From: Patiria pectinifera
Lineage: Eukaryota; Echinodermata; Asteroidea; Valvatida; Asterinidae
Length of the DNA: 64,000 nucleotides
Assembly (NCBI GenBank): GCA_029964075.1
Contig: CM057146.1
Coordinates: 13,039,501-13,103,500 of the forward strand
Direction of reading: 5' to 3'
Made by a program: the position numbers and the translations under genes
Shown: piece by piece, positions 35,828 through 47,600 of the stretch
Numbering within the stretch: position 1 is the stretch's first letter
How the letters are laid out: every line of letters starts with the position of its first letter
Notes under the pieces: model-generated
Seen by the model: only the letters and a program-made list of their open reading frames with translations
Database searches by the model: none
Told to the model about the DNA's origin: nothing

Positions 35828-38422
35828 TTTGACTGTGGCTTAAAAACAGAGAATAAGAATAAAAACCCTGAGAGACAACAAACACACAAAACAACATCTC
35901 ATCCCGCCCACTGGTAAAATTGAGCTAGACAGCACCGCCTTGTTCTTAACCACAATCGCCTGGCCAAAATTGCTTCCGCAAATTGAAAAATCTCAATTGG
36001 AGAGCTGCTGGCTGTGGGTTCCTCCTGCAGATCTGCGGTAAGTATGGTCAGTCAAGTTTCAGTCGTTAAAAAAATAATAATAATAACTTCTTGGAGTTGA
36101 TGAGCTTAGCAGATATATGCATGGACTGGGTTTGTAACACTCGTCTGGGGTTTGACTTCTATATGCCAGGGGTCTTGTGTTGATGTGTTTTGGGTTTGGA
36201 TACCCAGTTTTGGGGGGAGATAGCGTGCGAGCTCTGTTCTGGGTTTATCTGGAAGTACCCAATTTCTGAACACGGAAAGTAGAAATGTTGACTTGTTATA
36301 GCTTTACCAGGAAAGTTTCCTAAACTGAACAAACATGAAAATTAGTGTCAAAACATGATTATTGTCCAACACATGGAATTTTATTCAGCGTGGATAATTT
36401 TAGAAAGATCTTTGACTTTTCAGACAAAGGGGAGCACCGGAAGAGATTTTCTTGCACCCAACACCCACGAATTGTGCGTGGGTTCGGGCTGAGTTTAACG
36501 CACCATGTCAGGATAGCATGGATTGCCGGCAGTTGTTACGATTTACCCACAATTCTCTGCATTTCCTGCACAAGATTTTGTGCCAGCTCATCGCACTGTG
36601 CCGGCAGCTTTGAGTGACTGAGACCGGTGGACAACAGAAAAAAATCCGGTTGCTCATAAATCTTAAAAATCATGACTCCGACACCAACTTCTTTCTCAAC
36701 ATCACTATGCTCAACCTTTGAAAGCTTCCTCTTTTTTTTTATCCATGCACAGTTCCTTGAAAGACAATCCTATAGTCAAGGTTATTACCCTCTCTCCGCC
36801 AGCAACACACAATTACAAATGGATTTAAAATTTACGATAAATGAACATTCCAACGGCTGTGAGGTCTGTAACATCCTAACAGATCTTCACATGAAGAAAC
36901 ACACGCGCACGCTGTTTTTTCTATCAGCTTGGGCGTTAGTGACACGGACTGGACCTGGAGCAAAAAAAAACTGTCGGAAGATATTTACGATTCCGAGACA
37001 GATCTTGAGGCAGGAATGATGCATCCTGCCATCAGTGCTACATCAGTCTTCCACTGAACCGAGGGTTACTGGTACTTGTAGTGGAAGTGAAGTCCATTCA
37101 TGAGGGGAAAACAACAATCTCAACAAAAGTCGTATATTTCCGAGGAGTGGACAAGGGGTACTTGAGGGGTCAGGACGCGGCTGGTTGGCTCGGGGTGGCT
37201 GGTTTGGCCTGCTTGGGGGTGATGTAGGTTCAAGTACCTTGAGGCAACCTGCACTATTCACCAGGGAGTTGGCTTACTACTTGAAAAATGATGGGTGTAA
37301 ACAGCTTGCTAGTAAATGATATACGCCGAACCTTGGTTTTTTCCCTCCAGCTATGATTAACCGCATGCACAAAGTTTTCAGTATGTTGCTTATTAATGAG
37401 CTGTTAAGCATGATTTTTCCACACAGAAAATGCTGGAAAAACACTACTCCTCCCACAGTCCAGCCATCACAATTTCACAGCTTATGTGCTCCTCTTGGTT
37501 GGGTTTTGGCTTACATATTTAGCATAAAATTTGCAAAGTGATATTTTCTGCTTAATAGTACTCAAAATGATTTGAAAGTTGCTTTTCCCGTATTCTCCAA
37601 CAAATTTGATTTCTTTTTTTTTTTAATCTTAATGAATTTTCAACTTGTGTGTTTTATTCCAACCTTTTGTTTTCCGTTTTTTTTTGGTTGTTGGTGTCTG
37701 CAACCCTCGGGAAAAAACCCCAGAAAACCACTCCGCCTTGAGAGAAACTGGCTTCCAGTCAGTCGATACTGATTGTGGGGCAGGAACCAACCTACTCCAC
37801 AAGAACAAAATTATTGTTGGGCGGCAAGTAATTTGAAATTTGTAAAGTACATGTAATAAATCAAGAACTTTAATTATATATGCCAATTTTCTCAGTCCAT
37901 CGATGTCTAATTTAAAAGTGAATAACTTTTGTATTGCTAGAAAACCAGCAATTTAGAAAAGGAATCTATTTTTAGAAATGAAACTCGAAAAACAGCACAG
38001 GGAAGACAACTTTAAAACTAACAATCCACATGATTAACCACTTCGTACTGGGAATTTTTTGCCCAAAATTTCGATTTTCGCAAAAAGCCAAATTTTCCAG
38101 CCAACCTCTGATAACGCCACAACAACTGATCCACAAGAGTCATTTCAACACTATTTGTACGATATTTCTTGCCGAAACCTTATATGATTTAATACTCCAG
38201 GGTATGCACTGGAGCGTAATTGTACAACAATAGACCGTGCACAATGGCCAATTCAAGATCAACACAAAATCCGCCTCCACAGACTTCACAGACTTTGTGT
38301 GCGTGTACAAAATGCACGACGGATAATCGTTTTGAGACGTCACCCGGAGGCGAGTCGAGGCAATCTTGATATCTTAATCCGTCAGCCGTGCCTGTGTATG
38401 AAAACAGCCAGTGCGTGTTATC

Positions 38423-38475
38423 ACGTCCTCCGACGTGAACTCCGACGTCCTCCTCCGACGTCCTCCAATGTGAAC
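38423..38475. repeat. CCGACGTCCTCC short tandem repeat
   Basis: About four imperfect units of 12-15 bp around CTCCGACGT; it is CpG-rich for this region. Confidence 0.7.
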
Positions 38476-39221
38476 TGGTTAATGCTTCTATTAAAATAAA
38501 ACTAAAACTATTCACAGAACAATGTTCAAATGTCTATTGCTCTGAGTTGGTACTCAGAGGAAACTTGCCAACAAATCAATTTGATTAGTAATCTTGCAAC
38601 TAAGGAATCACTAACAGCACAACCAGTCTGCCAATCAAAAGAAGAAAAAAGTAAAATCAATAAAACCATGCGGACAATTTCCAAATACTTAACATTCCTC
38701 AAAAAGCGCATATCCAAACTTTCTGATGCGGCAATGAAATCCTCCTGTCAAAAATCACCTGGTGTCATGTGCTTTGTATCAGGCTAGTCTGAACTTTTCT
38801 TATTGAGGCCAGTTGCTCTTTAACTTTCCCCTCATTTCGCCATATGTGCGCCATTTGTCGAGAGAGAGAGAATCAAATATGTTTGATAAAGCGGGGTTTT
38901 TGTGCATTCTTGTAAAGTTTTCTCCGACTCTTAACTTCAGGGATTTTTTTTGAAGAGCAGTGACAGCCAGCTGGTGTGGATGCCTGGCTGATGCGAGATC
39001 AAGGTTGAAAGCTGGCAACTTCCGGAGGGGGCTCCATCACTGACCCCGGCGCTGGGACGTAATGAGGCACATCGGTGCTGGTTGCTGGGCCTAAATTGGG
39101 GGTGTATGGAGGACAGGAGTCCAACACGCCACTCAAAACTAAGGATTCTCTGTCTTAGAAATTGCCCTTGAATGTTGACAAGGGACAAACTGTTCATTGT
39201 GAATGTTGGACTTGATGTGAT

Positions 39222-39320
39222 ATTGATTGTGATGATGATGATGATAATGATAATGATGGTGATGATAAGGATAAGGACGATGGTCAGGAAAACGGTGATG
39301 ATGGAAATAAAACTGATTAA
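39222..39320. repeat. (GAT)n/(GATAAT)n microsatellite
   Basis: Impure GATGATGAT/GATAATGAT tract in which the trinucleotide phase is kept for about 100 bp. Confidence 0.85.
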
Positions 39321-39445
39321 GATTCTGGTAGTGATGATTTTGGATTCCACTGTAGTCACAACTTGATGGTCGTATTGATTATATCATAACCGTAAAACCT
39401 TATGGGTAGTCTATACATTGTGCTGCGGGCATTGGCAGTTCAAAA

Positions 39446-39651
39446 CATGGATGTATTCGAGTCCATCACAAGTCCCTGCAAGTCCCTGCAAGTCCATCAC
39501 AAGTTCTCCAGTCCAAATTCAAATCGCAAGCTTTTCAAGTGAGCTTTGACAAAGGCATTCCGTTCGTTGTTATTATTCATCCACTGTTTCTTGTGAATGG
39601 ACTCATGATTTATTTGTGACTGGACTAGTGATGGACTCTACTACATGCCTG
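39446..39651. mobile_element. hAT MITE inserted into a SINE B-box
   Basis: This is a 206-bp diverged copy of the 35.6-kb element, in opposite orientation. The ends are CATGGATGTATTCGAGTCC and GGACTCTACTACATGCCTG. Flanks are GTTCAAAA (39438-39445) and GTTCAAAT (39652-39659), which match at seven of eight bases. The right flank continues as SINE sequence, so the target duplication falls in the SINE's B-box GGTTCAAATCC. Confidence 0.85.
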
Positions 39652-39695
39652 GTTCAAATCCTGCTCCAGTAAAATTGTTTTGTTCAATCTACTCT
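39652..39695 (+). mobile_element. SINE tail interrupted by the hAT MITE
   Basis: GTTCAAATCCTGCTCCAGTA and AAATTGTTTTGTTCAA match the B-box and tail of the 4.65-kb SINE. The SINE's left part is probably the DNA just before 39438, but it is too decayed to confirm. Confidence 0.7.
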
Positions 39696-39775
39696 TGATA
39701 AGAAATGAACCTATATTATTTAGTGTAAGCTTTAGGCCTAACCCTTACCTTCCCAATGCTCCAAAATCCTCTTTG

Positions 39776-40120
39776 CCAAATGGAGGATTTTGCTGGATTG
39801 TGGCTACATATGGCAAAAATGTGTAGCTGATTTTGGAGGATGCACTGTGTCAAGGTCTTGGGCTGGACCTCGTGCTGTTTATGCTCAACGTTATACCTGA
39901 AATCCTCAGCATTTCTCCAGGATGTCACTGGCGCCAGGATGTCACTGGCTCCACCTCAACATACTGACAGTGATGTTGGAGGATTTTGCTGGATTGAGGC
40001 AGTGGTCACCCCTCCAAGTTCCACATTCAAAAAATGTGTTCATGGATTTTGCAGGGCTGAAGCTGTATGCAATTTTTACATGGAGGCAGTTGGAGGATTT
40101 TGCAGGACTGAGGTTGCATC
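39776..40120. repeat. Decayed repeat with GGAGGATTTTGCWGGA core
   Basis: Copies of the core lie near 39782, 39975, 40045 and 40091. In one plus-strand frame three of them read LEDFAGLR, MDFAGLK and LEDFAGLR. Spacing is irregular (about 193, 70 and 46 bp). It is more likely an eroded minisatellite than a protein repeat, because the frame has no gene context. Confidence 0.6.
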
Positions 40121-42677
40121 ATAGCAAAAATGCCTAGGGAGTAGTAGGGTTAAAATACTTGACAGGTACACAAATCGCAATTTGTATAGCCCTAACAGTC
40201 CTGAATCCTCCTTCAATATGATTTTGCACACCCCCTAGTTAGGGTTAATCAAAGAAAACATCATCTCATGTACAGGTTAACCAAAACTCCACATTGGTCG
40301 TCTATCAACTCAATACATCACAACCTTAAGAAACACTGGAGATCCAAATTCAGTAGCAAACTCTGTTATACATGTAGCTCTTTTGTTGGAAACTACAAAG
40401 GTATTATACCCCCCCCCCCCCCTTTGTGTCCTGACAAAGTCCCTCTGTTCTGTCAAGCGCTGGTACCTGTGTTGTCATCTAGCTTGTTCTGCCCAATTTA
40501 TCGCCTTGCTCCACACACCAGTCATGGATGGCCAAATCCAGACCTCAACACAGGTATAATAGGCCCCTGCCTAATTTGCACCCTTGGGGACACCCCACAG
40601 TCCCCCTAGCCGTCAGACCCCCTAACCCCTAACACACTGATCAATGTGAAGAAGTCAACATACTCAACCTCTCATGACCCCTTGCCTCCAAGTCGCCCCT
40701 CACTTTGATATTTTTGGGGGGTTGTGACAAATTAAAACTTGGACCACTGACCACTGGCACTAGTCAATACACTCAGCTTAATACGACCTCTGGGACTATT
40801 TTGATGGAATATACCCCAGTGATCAGTGGGGATGAGTGATGCTGCACTTAAACAAAAAAAATCAGGCAAGAGCTATCAAAAAAATGTACAGTGGACTGGA
40901 CTATGAACTGTGTAACTGAAGTACAATGTACATGTAGCTTGTTGAGGACATCTGATCTTTGATTGGTCAATGTGAGGCCTCCTGCATGTACATGTAGTTC
41001 ATGAGAACCAATCAAACAGAATGTTATTACAAGTTGTTCCAATAATAAGGGTCACTGTCCAAATTTAATTACTGTCTCAAAATACGATCCCAGTCATCTA
41101 CGGGTTGTTGCCAAATTTCAATATTTACAATATTACTGTTGATTAATGATATTTCAAACAATGTACGGTAGCAGGTTTTTTTTGGGGGGGGGGCTGATAT
41201 GTTGTACAACCTACACGTAAGTCTCTTTAATGGTCCAGACTGGGACTAATTCAAGACTGACTTGAGTCACATAAACTGACTTGACAATTATGCACATTAT
41301 TTTGTAAAAACTCTCTCTTGAAAGATGTCCATCTCGGTAGAGGATTAAAAAAAAGACCTCAACCACAACAAAACTACAGATTGATGAGTTCAATTTCAGT
41401 AATAAGTATTTTGCATATTTTGCTGTACTTGTATCAAAAGGTACCAGTACTTAACATTAAGCAGAGGACTGAACATGTACATGTATAAATGTGGCAATCG
41501 TTAACTCATACATGTACATGTAGTTAATGATTCTGTTCTGAACTTCCTGTACTACAGCAGGTGGAATAGATAAGTAGCGCAGTAATGACTACTCAATGGT
41601 AACAACTTGCACAAGCGTTACTAGCAACAAGTACATGTACCTGTACTTCATCAGATGCAATGAAGAGAGAATCACAAGACAGGCTTTGCATACAGCATGA
41701 CCATGACTTGCTCTTGAACAATGTGAAGATTAGTCCATTGTTTCTTACAAGACTGATTCCAATACTACACTGTACATGTGTATAAGATGAAGAATCCAAA
41801 TGAATACAAGATTTGAGGCTTGGCATGGTGGAATCGGAAACTTACTTTTTTTTCAGGCACACAATGCAATTTACAGTTTTACACAATGTATCTCTCATAG
41901 GAAAGAGCATTGGCTATTTGAGGAAAAAAGTGAATGAAGACAACGTATAAACAAAGACAGACTCAAAAAGCAGAACTGATGTGTGCACTATCACAGTAGG
42001 CCAAATGCATGATTCAATAAGCCATGGGAAAACACAAAAAACAAAGAGGGAAAATTGGAGGATTTTCTCAAACCCTTTCCCTCAATCAAGCCGAGTAGTT
42101 TCTGATACCGAACTTTTTCGCCTCTCTCATCTCCATTGTTTCTCCTCTGACTCCTTGGTCCACAAACTGACCCCTTTTTTCAGACAATTAGCGGACAACC
42201 CCTGGCTGACAGGTATAGGGTGGTTTATGGACATATTTATTTCAGTCTGGGAAGGGCCGCAGGAATGTCAGTGGTGTAACTAATGAAACAACTAGGGTCT
42301 GCAAATGGGGATTCACTGTTGAAACATCTATCCCAGGTACAAGTGTCAAGTCTCTGCAATTTAGTGCTGACCGTGGCACTTGCTGTGGAGTACAACTTGG
42401 CTGTATTGAGTTTTGCTTGCTACCGGTATGCTAGTTTTCATTCTCTTCATTTTTCAGCTAGGATAGCTTTCACCCAAATGAAAATTACAAATTTCTAACT
42501 TTCTGGCTGAAGATGATTTTGTTTCCCTCTCTTCACTGTTGTAGTGGGGTTAACAAGAACAATGCCACAGTAGAACTAATTGCTAGAACTCTGTGACTGG
42601 AGTGCACTCTAACAAGACTGTACTTGTGCACTGTTCATCATCAAGAAGGCTGAATTATTGACTGGATGGTAGCCATT

Positions 42678-42909
42678 GGGTCATTCTATAAATTTGGGGT
42701 CCACTTTGTTCTTGTCTCTTTTACATTTGACATCTATGATTTTGTATTTCTGGATGCACTCCTCAATGTATTCTTCCTCCAAGAGTGATTATGTGAAGCA
42801 AACAACCTACCCAGTCATTCTTAATGACACTTGAATGCCAAATTACCAAATTCAGAGTTGACAGGGACAGGAAAAGGTCACATTGGCCCCTAAATGTATA
42901 GATTGACCC
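42678..42909. mobile_element. MITE family with GGGTCATTCTATAAAT ends, intact copy
   Basis: This is a 232-bp element starting GGGTCATTCTATAAATTTGG and ending in the imperfect inverse CCCCTAAATGTATAGATTGA plus CCC. It is shared over its length with 60233-61028, except for an insertion there. It serves as the empty-site reference for that insertion: CAGGAAAAGGTCAC here against CAGGAAAAT, insert, then GTCAC there. Confidence 0.8.
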
Positions 42910-44085
42910 ATGTCCCGATAATTTTTACTGTTTTTCCAAGCAAGATTGGTGTTTTAAGTGTAGGTAGGTCTTTTTTAATTCATGCAGTTTTTGTATCTAT
43001 TTTCCTCCTCAAATCTGAAAATTTCATTGCATTCATAATGTTGGCAGCCAATGCACAGCAGTTGCATCACATACAGAACCCTTAGAAAGTATTCAAGATA
43101 GTGAGAACAAAAATATGGCCACATGCTAGTCGCATCATCACAGAGAAATTTACCAGCAAAGCTTTCTTCACCCCTTCTATAGTTCCAACAAACTTCAACA
43201 GGGCATCAGCTGTTACCATAGGTCCTTGGACGAAGCATCCTCCACCCCTCTTCAACATCACCCCCCCCCCTTCCCCCCTCCACCATCCCCCACCTGACAT
43301 TTTCAACAGTTGTAAAAACGCTCATGCCCCACGAGAATCAACAGTCAACGTACAGCGCTGGGGAGAATATTTACCCGGGAGATGCAAATAACAGGTTTTG
43401 ACCAGTTTGGGGTGAGATATGAAATCATATACCACTCTCGGCCAGTGTATATATTTCACAGCTTGGGGGTATATCAGTCAGCGCACCCTTTCCCTTCTCA
43501 CCCTATCTGTCTGCGTCCTGTCCAGTCAGTGCGCAATGCATTCCTGTTTAGTGCTAAGTTTCTTCTTTATTCTCTCTTCAGTCACTATAACAACACACAG
43601 GGCGTTAGTGTTATTACCATGGGGAGAAGTTTCATGGCGAAAAAGACGATGGAGGCTCATAAATATCCACAGACAACTTTACGCTATGATCCAAAGGAAT
43701 AATGGGATGGGCGTGGCTTGAAGTTAGGGGATTCTGATAATGGAACTGACTTTACTGTAGAAGTGTCCAGTGGAAGGAAACTAGCCATGTACATTGTAAA
43801 TACACATACCGGTACAGTGGTACTGCCTCAGCGAAATTGTTCTTAAATTTGAATATCCAACAGACTAAACTATACTGTAGGCCTACCATTTTGCTTTGTC
43901 TGCTCCCATCTCAAATCAAGCTTTTAGGAATCCTAAATTTCCATCTCCAGTCACTGGTATACTGTCAAGCTTATTTCAGAATATCACATAAAACATATAG
44001 CACGTCTCCATGTGCAACTAGTCAATTATGGGTTGTTAATTGCACATGCTAAAGGCCATTCGTAGTCACAACCATCAATTTTTAG

Positions 44086-44540
44086 TTAGTCGACTAGTCA
44101 TTATGCCGCAACTGTAGTCAAACCACTATGCCCCGAATAGTGGTTGCGCCAAAGCTACTGATCTTTGCCCCCCAACTTTAGTCTCACCGCACTGCACACC
44201 GAGTCCGAAGTGACTACGAAGTCACGAAGAGTGCAGTCCACAACGTGCATGAGGATTAATTAATAATTTCACTGATATGTTGATCAAAACTGCCTCATAA
44301 TAACCCATTAAAAAGGTATAAACTCCACCAACGCGAAACTAGATACATTTAAGCGTGACATTGTTCCGAATTCTTATTGCGAATGCGCAGACCCATACGT
44401 TACATGTAGATCCATTAACTAGAGGTATAACTGGATAAATAAATGATGTGTTAATAAATCGCGAGTTGAGCAGTCACAATTTTTACATTATCCCACGACT
44501 ATAGTCGACTACTGAAATTCACTGGTCGCACACACCTAGT
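44086..44540. mobile_element. Possible decayed hAT-like remnant
   Basis: TAGTTAGTCGACTAGTC near the left and ACGACTATAGTCGACTACTG near the right are inverted relatives. The right end reads CTGGTCGCACACACCTA, which resembles an hAT terminus. No matching flanks were found. Confidence 0.3.
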
Positions 44541-44625
44541 CTGCATCTTTCTTGCCTGAGACTTTCGATTAATTTATCAATTTAGAAAATAAAGAATATC
44601 TACATGTACAGGTGTGAGCTCTTAC

Positions 44626-44669
44626 CATTGGAAGCTTCTGCACTGTTTGTGTTAACCTTTTTTTTCTTT
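44626..44669 (-). CDS. MRTF: Probable upstream MRTF exon ending at the conserved Val junction
   Basis: This is a 44-nt candidate exon. The acceptor is CTTGTCTTTAAG with a CTAAC branch-like site about 30 nt upstream; the donor is AATG followed by GTAAGAGC. It reads one carried base, then KKKKVNTNSAEASN, then one base. That G plus the first two bases of the RPEL1 exon makes GTA, giving SNVLALRLKL. A valine at this exact position, directly before LQLxLQQRR, is conserved in MRTF-A, MRTF-B and myocardin, which supports the join. The exon has no in-frame ATG after its acceptor, so a first coding exon ending in phase 2 must lie further upstream. It contains a run of eight A, so the frame is sensitive to sequencing error. 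The intron to the RPEL1 exon would be 42.5 kb. Confidence 0.62.
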
Positions 44670-47600
44670 CTTAAAGACAAGATGCGTTATGTTTGTTAGT
44701 GGTTACGATGAACAACATACATGTAATAATTCATAAATAATCTGTCAAAATATTTAACACAGATGTTTTTGAGATCATCATTAGCAGTCTAAACAAGAAA
44801 AACTCATCGGAGACATCTGTGGAGGATGCCAATGCAAGGCAGATGAAAAGGAAGTATTGTTAACCGCATTTGATGGAACCGACATGAGATACATAAATGT
44901 CTTGCATTAATTATGGGTTATATCTTTCTCATGCATGGTTGTGTCTCGGTCGGCCTATTGTTGACCTACGATAAAGTGCATTTCAACCTGGTTCTCCATG
45001 TATTTTCTGGATAAAAGTGTGCATTCAAATTGGATTTCAAATTCTAGAATTTGCATTTTTTGTTCCAAGATTGAGAGAGAAAAAAGGTAAGCTTAAATTT
45101 TCTTCCAGAGACGACATTTTTTTCAAAGATGATGCACTGGCTTCCAGTTTAATGTTTAGCACCTAACTTCACCAATGCCAATGAACTGAATTCCCTAACT
45201 TATAAAAACAATTGACAGTGCTGCACAGTTTGTGGGGGGAAAAAATGTAGAATTTGCCGTCTGTAAGAAAGACATTTGATTTTTTTACAAAAAAAATTGC
45301 AAATTTCCCTGAACAAAGTGTAACTATTTCTTAATACTAAAAATGAAAGGACATGTGCATATACGTACATGCTGTATCAACTATAAAACCACACCAATCT
45401 TTTCATCTCTTTGTCTCCAGGCTCAAAAATTCTTTTTTTTCTTGACCAGTCATTTTTTTCCCCCCAACTTCCAAACCACAGAAATTGACAGCAGACAGGA
45501 GTTTCTGTTTGCAGCCTCTAAACGCTGACTCGATCTGTTGTGCAGAGAGACCAGAGAGGGAGAACCTATACAATGTTAACCTTAGATCTCGACCCCTGCA
45601 TTCCACTGCAGTAAGAACAACAGCTGTAGTAGTGAGCCGGGCTCCCGGTCGGTCGCAAGACTAGGATGCGGTGGGGAGCGTGGGCTGTCGAGCGTGGGCT
45701 GTCGGTGCATATGGGTGCAGCACTTTGGTCGCGTGCCGGTTTGAGGGGGGGGGGGAACACTCAGGCAAGGCATTAAAGGGACTTGTAAAGGTATTTATAA
45801 AAGTATGGCCAGTGTTACTTGCCTTTGCATTTTGACTTGTAGGGTGAAAAAAATTAAAGGAGCTTAAAATGAGATTTTGAGAGGTAAGCAATTATTGAGG
45901 ACCTGGCTTTCAGAAGTTTAAGATCATTTTGATATTTCTTGTAATAAACATTGTGACGGTTTTAAAAATTTGACCGAATTCTGACCAAAGCAGAGATGAA
46001 AGCAGGGATGAAAGCAGGGATGTAGTCGGGTCCATCACATCTTTAGAGAAAAAGTTGGCACCTTCGTCTGACATTGTTAAAGGGACAAGGTTAACTGACA
46101 TACATGTATGTCATCTTCAGGAGAAAACTTTGTATCATTTGGACGTGAGACTATACATTGTTTCATCGGAGAGGGAGAAAAAATGTGCCTTGATACATCT
46201 TTGATTCTCAAAATCCGGGAAGTGTGATGCAGCGGGTGAACTCCATCATGTTAAATTACCTGGCTGTTTTTCTTTCAATCTTTAGGCAACTAGGGTCAAC
46301 AACACGAGATATTTCAACAGATAAATTAGTTTCGTCTTAAGAGTCCAGCGTGATTTGTGCACACATGCTGTTACATTTCAAAGAATAAATTGATGTTTGC
46401 CGTGTTTACATTTACATGTACATAAGAATTTTGTTTCCTATCACAACAAGACACATGATTATGGGGTAAATATTGTCAAGAAGATATATTTCCCTCGTAA
46501 ATGACATTCCAGTCGTCAACGCATGTAAAACCATTTTTACGACATTTTTCTCCGGCTACGCAAGCTGTAATTTCAGAAACGCCCGGAGACCAAAAAAACA
46601 AAAAACAAAAACAAAAAAAAAGGTGCTGCTTATACTAAGCAGACAGAGATTGCTGAACATACATTAATACCGGAAACGCCCACTCAGAAGTCAGATCGGG
46701 TCTCGGGACCAGACAATCTTTTCCATCCCGTCTTTTTTTTTTCTCTACAATTCCAAACATTCATGCTTAATACTTTGTATCCAAACAGATGTGTTTCTAG
46801 GCTAATTGGCTCACGTTTGTCCCTTATGTGTAGCTTTTGTGGTCCTCAGTTATTTATAAGACCTACTGGTACCGGTACCATCAAGATCTGGAGAACATTT
46901 GCCAGAATTCACTGAGTTGTTTCCCCCCCCCCCCCCGACTCTTTGCTGCCCTACCTAACCCCGTTATTTTTACGAGCTAATAATGTCCCTTTGCTAACGC
47001 CGCTTAATGCTCCTTGCTGCTAAGTATACATGCTCTCATTATTTAGCATGGAGTTTCCACGCAGAAACCACCTGGCTAACGTAATGCAGATGGACAAAAT
47101 ATTTTGTTGGAATCTTCTCATGTTTTTTTTTGGGGGGGGGGCAATTTGTGTTTTTTCATCTTTAATAGAATCAATTGATTTGATTACAAAATTTGTTACT
47201 TAATTTTGACAAAGTTCAGAGAATGCCAAAAATAAAGCAAAACTATGAAAACTTGTCAAATTACCACACAATTACCATCGACATCCAGTTCACGTACATG
47301 TAAATACTCAGTGCTTCTTCAGAACTTTACAAAAAGCAGATACAACGCATAATCATAATTATTTTTTTAAAATATTTCATTCAAAAGTGGTCCACATGCT
47401 TGTTGTCAGTGGCAATTGTTATACAGTCAGCGAAATCATCAAAGTATCGCTGAAATCCTTCACATCATGTACACGTAGATGGCGTCAGCAACTCAACAAT
47501 TCATCCTTTTAGGTCCTGTACTACATGTATAAGAGCCCACATTTCCTTCTACGAGGCATGTACAAAATATAACGGAAAGCTCAGAACAGATCTCATGAGA

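Noticed and set aside
43082-43306. Minus-strand peptide PMVTADALLKFVGTIEGVKK, protein-like
   Set aside because: The upstream DNA is purine-rich with no usable acceptor, and I recognise no family.
45823-45839. 17-nt micro-exon with strong pyrimidine tract on the minus strand
   Set aside because: Too short to support without transcript data; the acceptor alone is not enough.
45774-46087. Segment starting and ending near TTAAAGGGAC, considered as a third TTAA MITE
   Set aside because: The two words are in direct, not inverted, orientation and the interior does not match the 3.8/27.1-kb family.
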